From contig CBDVAM010000008.1 in the NCBI GenBank assembly GCA_965371965.1, positions 1-57,366 on the forward strand: a DNA stretch of 57,366 nucleotides. The letters are read 5' to 3'. The position numbers and the translations under genes are program-made. The stretch comes from S146-42 sp965371965 (GTDB taxonomy: Bacteria; Planctomycetota; Phycisphaerae; Phycisphaerales; UBA1924). This document shows, piece after piece, positions 36,598 to 44,790 of the stretch. Positions within the stretch are counted from its first letter, which is position 1; every line of letters starts with the position of its first letter. The notes beneath the pieces are model-generated. The model made no database searches. It saw nothing but the letters and a program-made list of their open reading frames with translations, and had not been told where the DNA came from.

Positions 36598-37227
36598 ATG
36601 GCGAAGGAAAAAGGTAAAAAGAAGGGCGGCGACAAGGTGGAGGTGGTCCCTGCGCCCCCGCCGCGCCTGAGCAAGGCGTTCGACGAGGTCGTCGCGCCCA
36701 AGCTCGACGAGCAGTTCGGCATCAAGAACCGCAACGCTCGCCCCAAGCTCGAGAAGATCACGATCAACGTGAGTATGGGGCGGCATCTGGACGGGACGAA
36801 GGTGCCGGCGAACATCACCGACACGGTCGCGGCGACGCTGCGGACGATCTCCGGCCAGAAACCGATTCTGATCCATGCGAAGAAGTCGGTGTCCAACTTC
36901 AAGGTCCGCGTGGGCTATCCCACGGCGTACAAGGTGACGCTGAGACGAGACCGGATGTGGCACTTCCTGGACCGGCTGATCCACCTGGCGACGCCGCGAA
37001 TCAAGGACTTCCGGGGGCTGAGCCGCAAGGGCTTTGACGGCGCGGGCAACTACTCGTTCGGCCTGACCGAGCAGGGTGTGTTCCCGGAGATCAACATGGC
37101 CGAGGTGAACTTCACGCACGGCATGAATATCAACCTGTCATTCAAGAACTCGGACAAGGCCCGCAGCGAGTTCGCGCTCGAGGCGTTGGGCATGCCGTTC
37201 GAGAAGATCGACGAGGAGGGGCGTTAG
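36598..37227 (+). CDS. rplE: Ribosomal protein L5
   Basis: A 209-residue protein. ARPKLEKITINVSMG and KVTLRRDRMWHFLDRLI are typical of L5, which contacts 5S rRNA. It carries an N-terminal extension of about 20 residues with a lysine-rich run, absent from E. coli L5. ATG 36598 follows TAGAGG. The frame runs upstream into rplX without homology. Confidence 0.96.
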   Translation: MAKEKGKKKGGDKVEVVPAPPPRLSKAFDEVVAPKLDEQFGIKNRNARPKLEKITINVSMGRHLDGTKVPANITDTVAATLRTISGQKPILIHAKKSVSNFKVRVGYPTAYKVTLRRDRMWHFLDRLIHLATPRIKDFRGLSRKGFDGAGNYSFGLTEQGVFPEINMAEVNFTHGMNINLSFKNSDKARSEFALEALGMPFEKIDEEGR

Positions 37228-37413
37228 ATGGCCAGTAAATGTCAGATCGCCAAGAGTCGGCGGACGCCGAAGTTCAGTTCGCGAAAGGTGCGCCGGTGCG
37301 AGTTGACCGGGCGGGCTCGCGGGTACTACCGCAAGTTTCGGGTGAGCCGGATCGTGCTGCGTGAGTTGGCGCTACAGGGAAAGATCCCGGGCATGCGCAA
37401 GGCGAGTTGGTGA
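37228..37413 (+). CDS. rpsN: Short-type ribosomal protein S14 that has lost its zinc ligands
   Basis: A 61-residue protein with the length and ends of the zinc-type S14 (MASKCQIAKSRRTPKF... to IPGMRKASW). In that type four cysteines at 24, 27, 40 and 43 bind zinc. Here only C24 remains; the other positions are T27, S40 and V43 (RRCELTGRARG and RVSRIVLREL). So it has the short architecture without a metal site. It begins immediately after the L5 stop. Confidence 0.95.
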   Translation: MASKCQIAKSRRTPKFSSRKVRRCELTGRARGYYRKFRVSRIVLRELALQGKIPGMRKASW

Positions 37414-37458
37414 GTTGGGCAGAGGCTATGAGTTGGGAACTGATAAGGAACTGATGCG

Positions 37459-37857
37459 ATGTCATTGAGCGATCCGGTCGCCGACATGCTGACGAGAGTC
37501 CGAAACGCGGTCCGCAACCGCGCCAAGGAAGTCGACTGCATGAACAGCAAGGTCAACCGCGGCGTGGCAGGGGTTCTGCGCGACGAGGGCTACATCAACG
37601 GCTACGACGTGATCGACAACGGTCACCAGGGGCTGATTCGGGTGCATCTGAAGTACGGCCCCAAGGGCGAGATGGTGCTCAACCGGGTCGACCGGGTGAG
37701 CAAGCCCGGCTGCCGGGTGTACCGCAAGGTGGACGATCTGCCAAGGCCCTTGCAGGGTCTGGGCATCGCGATTGTTTCGACCAGTTCGGGCGTTCTGAGT
37801 GATCGGGTATGCCGGACCAAGCGCGTCGGCGGCGAGGTGCTCTGCATCGTCGAGTGA
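37459..37857 (+). CDS. rpsH: Ribosomal protein S8
   Basis: A 132-residue protein. DPVADMLTRVRNAVRN at the start and the C-terminal GIAIVSTSSGVLSDR segment are diagnostic of S8, a 16S rRNA central-domain binder that in enterobacteria also represses the spc operon. Confidence 0.97.
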   Translation: MSLSDPVADMLTRVRNAVRNRAKEVDCMNSKVNRGVAGVLRDEGYINGYDVIDNGHQGLIRVHLKYGPKGEMVLNRVDRVSKPGCRVYRKVDDLPRPLQGLGIAIVSTSSGVLSDRVCRTKRVGGEVLCIVE

Positions 37858-37877
37858 CGCGGAAGAGGAGGATTGGC

Positions 37878-38429
37878 ATGTCTCGAATCGGTAAACGACC
37901 CGTTGAAGTTCCCGCGAACGTGAAGGTATCGGTCAAGGACCGCGCGGTCGAGGTCGAGGGTCCCAAGGGCAAGCTGAGCTTCACCCATCGAGCCGAGGTG
38001 CTGGTGGATTGGAGCGAGGGCGATCGGGCGATCGTGTGCACGATCGCCGAAGTCGATCAGAATAATCGCATCGCCAAGGCCCTGTGGGGCACGACCAGGG
38101 CGATCGTGCAGAACATGGTCGTGGGCGTGACCCAGGGCTATGAGAAGAGGCTGCTGATCGAGGGCGTCGGCTGGAACGCGAGCGTGGGCGGGCAGACGCT
38201 GGAACTCAACCTCGGGTTCGCACATCCGGTCAAGCTCCCGATTCCTCAGGGCGTGTCCGTGACGGCCAAGAAGCAGGACATCACCCTGCAGAGCGCCGAC
38301 AAGCAGCAGGTCGGGGAGTTCGCGGCGAAGATCCGGTCGAAGCGCAAGCCCGAGCCGTACAACGGCAAGGGCATCCGGTACGCCGGCGAGGTCATCAAAC
38401 GCAAGCAGGGCAAGCAGTTCGGCGCGTGA
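37878..38429 (+). CDS. rplF: Ribosomal protein L6
   Basis: A 183-residue protein. MSRIGKRPVEVPANV, GYEKRLLIEGVGW and EPYNGKGIRYAGEVI identify L6. Start at ATG 37878 after AGGAGGA. Normal length. Confidence 0.97.
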   Translation: MSRIGKRPVEVPANVKVSVKDRAVEVEGPKGKLSFTHRAEVLVDWSEGDRAIVCTIAEVDQNNRIAKALWGTTRAIVQNMVVGVTQGYEKRLLIEGVGWNASVGGQTLELNLGFAHPVKLPIPQGVSVTAKKQDITLQSADKQQVGEFAAKIRSKRKPEPYNGKGIRYAGEVIKRKQGKQFGA

Positions 38430-38486
38430 TCGCAGATATGCGGACGAGATGCCGTCAGGGGCATTTGTCGGCGGAGGTTGGATTCG

Positions 38487-38849
38487 ATGGATAGACAGAA
38501 ACTTAAGACACGCCGTCGCCATCGCCGGAGGGTCGGGATCCGTCGGCGGATCATGGGCACAAGCTCTCGCCCACGTCTGACGGTGTTTCGCTCGCTGAAT
38601 CACATCTACGCGCAGGTGATCGACGACATGTCCGGGCGCACGCTGGCGGCGGCATCGAGCGTCGATAGTGGGCTCAAGCTCGGGAAGACCGGTAACGCCG
38701 AGGCCGCCGGTGCGGTGGGCAAGGCGATCGCTGAACGGGCGAAGGCGGCGGGTGTTGAGCAGGTCGCGTTCGATCGAGGCGGCTTTGCGTACCACGGTCG
38801 GGTCAAGGCCCTGGCCGACGCGGCCCGCAAGGGCGGATTGAAGTTCTGA
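38487..38849 (+). CDS. rplR: Ribosomal protein L18
   Basis: A 120-residue protein binding 5S rRNA. RPRLTVFRSLNHIYAQVIDD and the C-terminal FDRGGFAYHGRVKALADAAR are typical. ATG 38487 has GGAGG nine bases upstream and is preferred over an upstream TTG. Confidence 0.96.
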   Translation: MDRQKLKTRRRHRRRVGIRRRIMGTSSRPRLTVFRSLNHIYAQVIDDMSGRTLAAASSVDSGLKLGKTGNAEAAGAVGKAIAERAKAAGVEQVAFDRGGFAYHGRVKALADAARKGGLKF

Positions 38850-38856
38850 GGAAACA

Positions 38857-39546
38857 ATGGCAAGACGAAACGATAGAAGAGATGACCGACGCGACGAGAG
38901 CGGGCTCGATTCGCACACGCTGAACATCTATCGCACCGCCGCGACGGTCAAGGGCGGGCGCCGATTCAGCTTCGGGGCGCTGGTGGTCGTGGGCGACAGG
39001 CGCGGGCGCGTGGGCTATGGCTATGCCAAGGCCAAGGACGTGCCCGGCGCGATCGAGAAGGCCAACAAGAAGGCAAAGCAGAACGTCGTGAAGGTCTCGC
39101 TGGAGGGATCGACGATCCCCCACGAGGTCTTGGGACGCAACCTCACGGCCAAGGTCAAGATGATCCCCGCGTCGCCGGGCACGGGAGTGGTTGCGGGCAC
39201 GACCGTTCGCGCGGTGCTCGAGATGGCCGGCGTGACCGATTGCCTGACCAAGTGCTTCGGCTCGACCACGAGCATGAACGTGGTCAAGGCGGTGTTCCAG
39301 GGCCTGGGCCAGATTCGCCAGTCCGCGACCATCGCCGAGTTGCGTGGTGTGGAGCTGGAGAAGACCGAGACCGCCGAGAAGATCGAGGCGGGTTCGCGGT
39401 TCATGGTTGCCAAGACGGTGAAGAAGGCTCCGGTCGCGAGCGAGAGTAAGGCTGAGAGCGAGAGTAAAGTCGAGGGTGAGGAGTCGGCGGGCGGGGTTGC
39501 CGTCGCCGAGCAGGAGCCTCCCGCGGCGGATAGCAAGACCGACTGA
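38857..39546 (+). CDS. rpsE: Ribosomal protein S5 with acidic C-terminal extension
   Basis: A 229-residue protein, longer than the usual 165-175. The double-stranded-RNA-binding and S5 domains are intact (RFSFGALVVVGDRRGRVGYG and GTGVVAGTTVRAVLEMAGV). About 45 extra residues at the end are rich in E, S, K and A. The usual next gene, rpmD (L30), is missing; rplO follows directly. Confidence 0.96.
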   Translation: MARRNDRRDDRRDESGLDSHTLNIYRTAATVKGGRRFSFGALVVVGDRRGRVGYGYAKAKDVPGAIEKANKKAKQNVVKVSLEGSTIPHEVLGRNLTAKVKMIPASPGTGVVAGTTVRAVLEMAGVTDCLTKCFGSTTSMNVVKAVFQGLGQIRQSATIAELRGVELEKTETAEKIEAGSRFMVAKTVKKAPVASESKAESESKVEGEESAGGVAVAEQEPPAADSKTD

Positions 39547-39583
39547 TTCCAATTCTGGCCCCCGGGGCCAAGGGCGTTCAGGC

Positions 39584-40156
39584 ATGATGATCCACGAGAT
39601 CACAGAGCAAGCAGGCAAGTACAAGGCCCGAAAGCGCATCGGGCGCGGCCCGGGCAGCGGGCGGGGCAAGACCTCGACGCGAGGACAGAAGGGTGCCGGC
39701 AGCCGAGCCGGGCACTTCACGCGCTTTCAGTTCGAGGGCGGGCAGATGCCGTTCTTCCGGCGATTGCCGCGATGGGGCTTTACCAACGCCGAGTTCAAGA
39801 CGCATTTCTGGATCGTGAACCTGCGGGATATCGCGGCCCATCCGGACTTTGCCAAGGGCGGCGACGTGACGCCTGCGACGCTGAGCGACGCGGGGCTGAT
39901 CCGCGACACAACCCGCGATGTCAAGGTGCTGGGGTCGCTTGGCGAGGGCGAGAGCGGGCTGAAGGTCAAGCTCAACGTCAAGGTATCGCGTGTCACCGGC
40001 CCGGCTCGCAAGCTGATCGAGGGTGGCGGGGGCTCTGTCGATGAGTCCGGGACGCGCCGCGATCGGATTCGCGGAATCGACCGCAACGCGGGCGACCCGA
40101 CGCCCAAGAACCTCACCAAGAAGCTCAAGAGGTATCGTAAGATCCATTCCTCGTGA
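39584..40156 (+). CDS. rplO: Ribosomal protein L15
   Basis: A 190-residue protein. The glycine-rich GRGPGSGRGKTSTRGQKG, then FEGGQMPFFRRLPRWGF, and VKVLGSLGEGESGLKVKLN identify L15. It has an extended C-terminus (after about 145) compared with E. coli. Two adjacent ATG codons (39584 and 39587) are possible starts. Confidence 0.95.
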   Translation: MMIHEITEQAGKYKARKRIGRGPGSGRGKTSTRGQKGAGSRAGHFTRFQFEGGQMPFFRRLPRWGFTNAEFKTHFWIVNLRDIAAHPDFAKGGDVTPATLSDAGLIRDTTRDVKVLGSLGEGESGLKVKLNVKVSRVTGPARKLIEGGGGSVDESGTRRDRIRGIDRNAGDPTPKNLTKKLKRYRKIHSS

Positions 40157-40230
40157 CCAGGCCCACCCGACCAGCTCCAGCTCGCCTCCGAGCATGCGGC
40201 ACGGATGGCCCGCCCAACGGGGGTATGGGC

Positions 40231-40236
40231 TACAGT
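40231..40236 (+). promoter_or_regulatory. Possible -10 element before secY
   Basis: TACAGT within GGGCTACAGT, 41 bases before the secY ATG. The same GGCTAnnnT context occurs before rpmJ. No convincing -35 is seen. Confidence 0.3.
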
Positions 40237-40277
40237 CCCGCTCGCGGAGCGATCCTTGACAGAGGTTGCCGCCCCGG

Positions 40278-41717
40278 ATGCTGAACGCCCTGATCAAATT
40301 CTTCAACCTCCAGACGGTGATCAACGTCTTTCGTGTCGCCGAGCTGCGCGGCAAGATCCTGTTCACGCTGAGCATGCTGGTGGTCTATCGCATCGGGTAC
40401 TGGATCCCGCTTCCGGGCGTGGATCAGGCGGCGCTGGTGCAGTACTTCGAGCGGGCCGCCGCAACGGGCAGCGCCGCGGGCAGAGCCGCGAGCTATGTGG
40501 CGATCTTCTCGGGCGGATCGTTCAGCCAGAGCACGATCTTCGGCCTGGGGATCATGCCCTACATCTCGGCGTCGATCGTGTTCCAGCTTGTGGGCTCGGT
40601 GTCGCCGACGATCAAGAAGCTCAAGGAAGAAGGCCCGACGGGCCAGCAGAAGATCCAGACCTGGACGCGGATGCTGTGCGTCGTGTTTTGCGTCTTGCAG
40701 GGCGGGATGTGGCTGAGCTTCATCAGCCAGCAGAGCCTCGTGTACCAGCAGTGGGCACACAACCCCCTGTGGTGGGTCATGGGCATTGCGACGCTGACCG
40801 CCGGCGGCGTGTTCTTGATGTGGCTGGGCGAGCAGATCGATCGCTTTGGCATCGGCAGCGGTGCGTCGATGATCATCATGGCCGGCATCCTCGCGGGGAT
40901 GCCGCGGGCGGTGCAGTGGGTGATCGGCAACTTCGAGCCGGGCAAGAGCGGCAGGATGGACTACATGGACCTGATCCTGCTCTCGGGCGGGTTCGTGCTG
41001 GTGATCGCCGGTGCCGTGCTGCTGACCGTCGCGCAGCGCCGGATCCCGATCCAACAGGCCAAACACTCTCGCGGCAAGCGTGTCTACGGCGGGCAGCGGA
41101 GCTATCTGCCGCTGCGGGTCAATCACGGCGGCGTGATGCCGATCATCTTCGCGTCGAGTCTGATGATCTTCCCATCGGTGATCTTCGGCGGGATCGCCGA
41201 CGCGGCCCAGCAGTCCCCGGTCGACTCATTCTTGCGTGGGATCGTCGGGCCGACACGGTGGGTCGCGGACAACTTCTCGATGGGCGAGTTCCCGTATGTG
41301 CTTGTCTACATCGTGATGGTCTACTTCTTCAGTTACTTCTGGATCACGGTGCAGTTCAATCCCGAGGACATGAGCAAGCAGCTTCGTGACCACGGGTCGT
41401 TCATTCCGGGGCTGCGCCCCGGCCCGCGGACCGCGGAGTATCTCGAGACCGTGATGGAGCGGATCACCTTTGTGGGTGCGGCGTTCCTGGCGGTGATCGC
41501 CGTGCTTCCGATGGTGATTAATCGGAGCCTCGGGATCGACTTCTCGGTGACCCAGTTCCTTGGGGGCACGGGCCTGCTGATCGTGGTCTCGGTGAGCCTG
41601 GACTTCCTCCAGCGTGTCGAGGCGAACCTGATGATGCGGAACTTTGCGGGCTTCCTGGGGGGCCAGGACGATGGCGGCGGAGGCGGCGGCGGGCGGATCC
41701 GCGGGCCTCGCAACTAG
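40278..41717 (+). CDS. secY: Protein translocase subunit SecY
   Basis: A 479-residue inner-membrane channel with ten hydrophobic segments. RIGYWIPLPGVD after helix 1, GIMPYISASIVFQL in helix 2, and the cytoplasmic VAQRRIPIQQAK and MSKQLRDHGSFIPGLRPG loops are typical. The C-terminus ends in a glycine-rich tail (DDGGGGGGGR). adk and map, often next in this cluster, are absent. Start at ATG 40278; a TTG is four codons upstream. Confidence 0.97.
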   Translation: MLNALIKFFNLQTVINVFRVAELRGKILFTLSMLVVYRIGYWIPLPGVDQAALVQYFERAAATGSAAGRAASYVAIFSGGSFSQSTIFGLGIMPYISASIVFQLVGSVSPTIKKLKEEGPTGQQKIQTWTRMLCVVFCVLQGGMWLSFISQQSLVYQQWAHNPLWWVMGIATLTAGGVFLMWLGEQIDRFGIGSGASMIIMAGILAGMPRAVQWVIGNFEPGKSGRMDYMDLILLSGGFVLVIAGAVLLTVAQRRIPIQQAKHSRGKRVYGGQRSYLPLRVNHGGVMPIIFASSLMIFPSVIFGGIADAAQQSPVDSFLRGIVGPTRWVADNFSMGEFPYVLVYIVMVYFFSYFWITVQFNPEDMSKQLRDHGSFIPGLRPGPRTAEYLETVMERITFVGAAFLAVIAVLPMVINRSLGIDFSVTQFLGGTGLLIVVSVSLDFLQRVEANLMMRNFAGFLGGQDDGGGGGGGRIRGPRN

Positions 41718-41758
41718 GTTGGGGCCATTTTCAGGATGACTTTCGGCCCCTGTCGGGC

Positions 41759-41764
41759 TACCAT
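41759..41764 (+). promoter_or_regulatory. Possible -10 element before rpmJ
   Basis: TACCAT within GGGCTACCAT, 62 bases before the rpmJ start. An imperfect GGGGCC...GGCCCC inverted repeat (41721-41726, 41745-41750) lies just before it. Confidence 0.3.
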
Positions 41765-41826
41765 CGCAACCTCGGTTTTCATGTGAAGCGAGGGTCAGAA
41801 CTTCGGTTCATGTTTGGGAGACGGTC

Positions 41827-41943
41827 GTGAAAGTTCAGGCCAGCGTCAAGAGAATCTGTAATCAATGCCAGATCATCCGGCGCAAGGGCAAGGTGCGGGT
41901 GATCTGCAAGGCGGATCCCAAGCACAAGCAGGTGCAGGGCTGA
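41827..41943 (+). CDS. rpmJ: Ribosomal protein L36 (zinc type)
   Basis: A 38-residue protein starting at GTG: MKVQASVKRICNQCQII, then VRVICKADPKHKQ. The zinc ligands C11, C14, C27 and H33 are all present, so unlike S14 this protein keeps its metal site. It has one extra residue compared with the usual 37. infA, often upstream, is absent. Confidence 0.96.
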   Translation: MKVQASVKRICNQCQIIRRKGKVRVICKADPKHKQVQG

Positions 41944-41976
41944 GACGGTCAGGGCTGAGTCAGATTCAGGGCTGAG
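41935..41976 (+). repeat. Three copies of CAGGGCTGAG around the rpmJ stop
   Basis: Copies at 41935-41944 (containing the rpmJ stop), 41950-41959 and 41967-41976. It looks like local duplication of the end of rpmJ; the last copy abuts the ribosome-binding site of rpsM. Confidence 0.7.
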
Positions 41977-41985
41977 AGGAGCACG

Positions 41986-42363
41986 ATGCCTCGTATCGCA
42001 GGTACAGACGTTCCGGATCGCAAAAAGATCCTCTACGCGCTTCAATACGTCCACGGCATCGGCCCGAAGTTCGCCAACGATATCCTGACCCAGGCGGGGA
42101 TCAATCCCGATACCAAGGCGAACCAGCTCAGCGAGCAGGAGATCGCCCAGATCAACTCGATCATGGATTCGGAGTTCATCGTCGAGGGTGCGCTTCGGCG
42201 TCAGGTGTCGCAGAATATCCAGCGCTTGCGCGACATCCGATGCTATCGCGGGGACCGCCACCGGCGGGGGCTTCCCGTGCGTGGTCAGCGCACGCGGTGC
42301 AACGCTCGCACCCGCAAGGGCAGGGCCAAGACCGTCGCGGGCAAGAAGGGCGTGAAGGGCTAA
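41986..42363 (+). CDS. rpsM: Ribosomal protein S13
   Basis: A 125-residue protein. MPRIAGTDVPDRKKIL, the helix-hairpin-helix region YVHGIGPKFANDIL, and the C-terminal RGLPVRGQRTRCNARTRKG are diagnostic. GAGGAG precedes the ATG. Confidence 0.97.
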   Translation: MPRIAGTDVPDRKKILYALQYVHGIGPKFANDILTQAGINPDTKANQLSEQEIAQINSIMDSEFIVEGALRRQVSQNIQRLRDIRCYRGDRHRRGLPVRGQRTRCNARTRKGRAKTVAGKKGVKG

Positions 42364-42408
42364 ATAGGCGGGTGCGCCACTGGCGTCGCCCGACGAGGAA
42401 CAAGTTCG

Positions 42409-42786
42409 ATGGCCAAGAAGAGCAAGAAGATTCGGCGGAATGTTGTCAAGGGTGTCGCGCATATCAGGGCGACCCAGAACAACACCATCGTCACCATCAC
42501 CGACACCAACGGCGAGACCATCGCCTGGGATTCGGCGGGCACCATCGGATTCAAGGGCGCCCGCAAGGCGACGCCCTTTGCCGCGACTCGCGCCGGCGAG
42601 CAGGCCGGCCAGAAGGCCCGCAAGATGGGCATGCACGAGCTCGAGGTCAGAATCCGTGGTACGGGCGCGGGGCGTGAGAGCGCAGTGCAGGGCCTGGTCA
42701 GCACGGGCCTGCGTGTGACGGCGGTCGAAGACCACACGCCGGTTCCCCACAATGGCTGCCGCCCGCCCAAGAAGCGGCGCGTCTGA
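42409..42786 (+). CDS. rpsK: Ribosomal protein S11
   Basis: A 125-residue protein. NTIVTITDTNGETIAWDSAG and the C-terminal VEDHTPVPHNGCRPPKKRRV are diagnostic. The usual next gene rpsD (S4) is missing; a short hairpin follows and then rpoA. Confidence 0.97.
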   Translation: MAKKSKKIRRNVVKGVAHIRATQNNTIVTITDTNGETIAWDSAGTIGFKGARKATPFAATRAGEQAGQKARKMGMHELEVRIRGTGAGRESAVQGLVSTGLRVTAVEDHTPVPHNGCRPPKKRRV

Positions 42787-42794
42787 GCGATTTT

Positions 42795-42815
42795 CCCGGG
42801 CTTCGCCCCGGGTTT
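42795..42815 (+). terminator. Weak hairpin between rpsK and rpoA
   Basis: CCCGGG-cttcgc-CCCGGG followed by only three T residues, eight bases after the rpsK stop. It could attenuate transcription into rpoA or merely protect the 3' end. Confidence 0.35.
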
Positions 42816-42935
42816 GTGAAGAGGGTCCCACGCCAAGAAAGGGGCGGCACCAGCGATTTCGGCGGGCTGGTGCACGCATCCGATAGGCGCGGGGCAGGAC
42901 CGATTCAGGGTCTTCCGCCGAAGGATGGATGAGCT

Positions 42936-43943
42936 ATGCGCGTACGTTGGAGAGGGATGGAACTGCCCACCCGGGTGGTCGCCGATCCCAAGGCGTCGTC
43001 CAGCACGTTTGGACGTTTCACGATCGAGCCGTTCGAGCGGGGCTTCGGCACCACCGTCGGCAACAGCCTGCGCCGGGTCCTGCTGAGTTCGCTCGAGGGA
43101 GCGGCGGTCACGAGCATCAAGATCCAGGGTGCCGAGCACGAGTTCAGCTCGCTGCCGGGCGTGCTGGAGGACGTGACCGACATCATCCTCAACATCAAGC
43201 ACATGGTCGTGAAGATGGAAGGTGACGAGCCCAAGACGATGCGTCTTGCGGCCCAGGGACCGGGCGAGGTGACGGCGGATCTGATCGAGGCCGACACCGC
43301 GATCACGATCAAGGACCGCGACCTGGTCATCTGCACGCTGACCGAACCGGTAGATATCGAGATGGAGTTCACGGTCCAGAAGGGGCGTGGCTACGTCCCG
43401 GCGAGCGAGCAGATCGCAGAGAGTGATGAGGAGCAGGAGATCGGCATCATCCCGCTGGATGCGATCTATTCGCCCGTGCAGCGCGTCCGATACAAGGTCG
43501 AGCACACCCGCGTCGGGCAGCGGACGAACTACGACAAGCTGACGACCGAGATCTGGACCGACGGGACGGTCACGCCGGAGATGGCGCTCGTGGAGGCGGC
43601 CAAGATCTTCCGCAAGCACCTGAACCCGTTCGTGCAGTACTTCGAGGTTGGCTCCGAGCGTGTGAGCGAGGAAGCCGCCGCCGCCGCGGGCGTGGACGAG
43701 GAGCTGATCCGCAAGCTGAACATGGCGATCACGGATCTGGACCTTTCTGTGCGTGCGAGCAACTGTCTGGAGAGCGCCCGGATCGACACGGTGGCCCAAC
43801 TGGTCAGCCAGGCCGAGCCGGAGCTCTTGAAGCTGCGTTCGTTCGGGCGGACCAGCCTGCGCGAGGTCAAGCGCAAGCTGCTGGATGTCGGGCTTGATCT
43901 GGGGATGGACCTGCCCGAGGGCTACACCGCGCTGGTGCGATGA
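42936..43943 (+). CDS. rpoA: RNA polymerase alpha subunit
   Basis: A 335-residue protein. The N-terminal domain has FERGFGTTVGNSLRRVLLSS and the C-terminal domain ends with LRSFGRTSLREVKRKL, the DNA- and activator-binding part. Length is normal. It is preceded by about 150 bases of non-coding sequence and followed by rplQ. Confidence 0.97.
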   Translation: MRVRWRGMELPTRVVADPKASSSTFGRFTIEPFERGFGTTVGNSLRRVLLSSLEGAAVTSIKIQGAEHEFSSLPGVLEDVTDIILNIKHMVVKMEGDEPKTMRLAAQGPGEVTADLIEADTAITIKDRDLVICTLTEPVDIEMEFTVQKGRGYVPASEQIAESDEEQEIGIIPLDAIYSPVQRVRYKVEHTRVGQRTNYDKLTTEIWTDGTVTPEMALVEAAKIFRKHLNPFVQYFEVGSERVSEEAAAAAGVDEELIRKLNMAITDLDLSVRASNCLESARIDTVAQLVSQAEPELLKLRSFGRTSLREVKRKLLDVGLDLGMDLPEGYTALVR

Positions 43944-44028
43944 GTCGGTTGGCCCCGCAGAGGGCCTAGAATCGTGGCCCGGCGGGCGTTCGGGGCACAG
44001 TTGATAGATAGAACCAAGGAGGATCGGC

Positions 44029-44718
44029 ATGCGGCACCGCAGGGCCGGCTACAAACTCGGACGGACCACCGCGCATCGCCAGGCGATGCTGCGCAACATG
44101 GCCGCCAGCCTCTTCGAGCACGGGCAGATCGTCACGACCGTACCCAAGGCCAAGGCTCTGCGACCGTTCGTTGAGAAGATCGTGTCCAAGGCCAAGCGGG
44201 GCGACCTGCACTCGCGCCGCCAGGTCATCGCAATGCTCGGCAGGGATCGGCGTGCGTTCGCTTGGCTGCATGTGCCGCGCAACGCCAGCCCGGAAGAGAC
44301 CGAGAAGGTCAACGGGCATCGCGAGCGGGCGGCGAACTTCTTTGATGTGCCAGAGTCCGGCGAGGTCGAACGCAATCGCTACGGCGAGCTGCGCAAGGCC
44401 CCCAAGCTGGTCAAGCACATCTTCGACAACGTCGCGCCGCGATTCGCGGATCGGGCGGGTGGCTACACCCGGATCGTTCGCATCGGCGTGAGGCGATTGG
44501 GCGACGCGAGCGAGCTGTGCGTGATCCAGTTCGTCGGTGCCGAGGAAGGCCCGGAGATCGGCGGCAACCCCAGCCGGCGCCGTCGCATCGCCGACAATCG
44601 CACGGCGTACGCGGCGAAACTCCGCAAGGAGCGTAAGGCGGCTTCGAAGCCGGCCGAGGCTCCCGCTGCGAGCGAGACGTCCGAGGTCGACGAGGGAGAG
44701 TCGCCCAGCGAGAGCTGA
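44029..44718 (+). CDS. rplQ: Ribosomal protein L17 with internal insertion and C-terminal tail
   Basis: A 229-residue protein, against about 120-130 in most bacteria. The L17 core is present: MRHRRAGYKLGR, HRQAMLRNMAASLFEHG, then FADRAGGYTRIVRIGVRR. Between these parts lies an insertion of about 50 residues (near 80-130), and after the core an extension of about 60 residues ends in an acidic E/S/P/A-rich tail. A terminator follows, closing the ribosomal cluster. Confidence 0.95.
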   Translation: MRHRRAGYKLGRTTAHRQAMLRNMAASLFEHGQIVTTVPKAKALRPFVEKIVSKAKRGDLHSRRQVIAMLGRDRRAFAWLHVPRNASPEETEKVNGHRERAANFFDVPESGEVERNRYGELRKAPKLVKHIFDNVAPRFADRAGGYTRIVRIGVRRLGDASELCVIQFVGAEEGPEIGGNPSRRRRIADNRTAYAAKLRKERKAASKPAEAPAASETSEVDEGESPSES

Positions 44719-44746
44719 TCGATTTCTGAACGAGAAAACAGATCCG

Positions 44747-44771
44747 GCCGTCCGTTCAAGGGCGGCTTTTT
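44747..44771 (+). terminator. Intrinsic terminator after rplQ
   Basis: GCCGTCC-gttcaa-GGGCGGC (one T-G pair) followed by five T residues. It ends only seven bases before the putative -10 of pheS. Confidence 0.8.
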
Positions 44772-44778
44772 CTTTCGC

Positions 44779-44784
44779 TATCAT
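44779..44784 (+). promoter_or_regulatory. Putative -10 element of pheS, leaderless type
   Basis: TATCAT, then six bases, then the pheS ATG. No Shine-Dalgarno fits between the terminator and the start, so transcription probably begins at or next to the A of ATG. Confidence 0.5.
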
Positions 44785-44790
44785 CGCCCC

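Noticed and set aside
40257..40262. TTGACA as a -35 for secY
   Set aside because: It lies only 15 bases before the ATG, too close to drive transcription of the complete gene.
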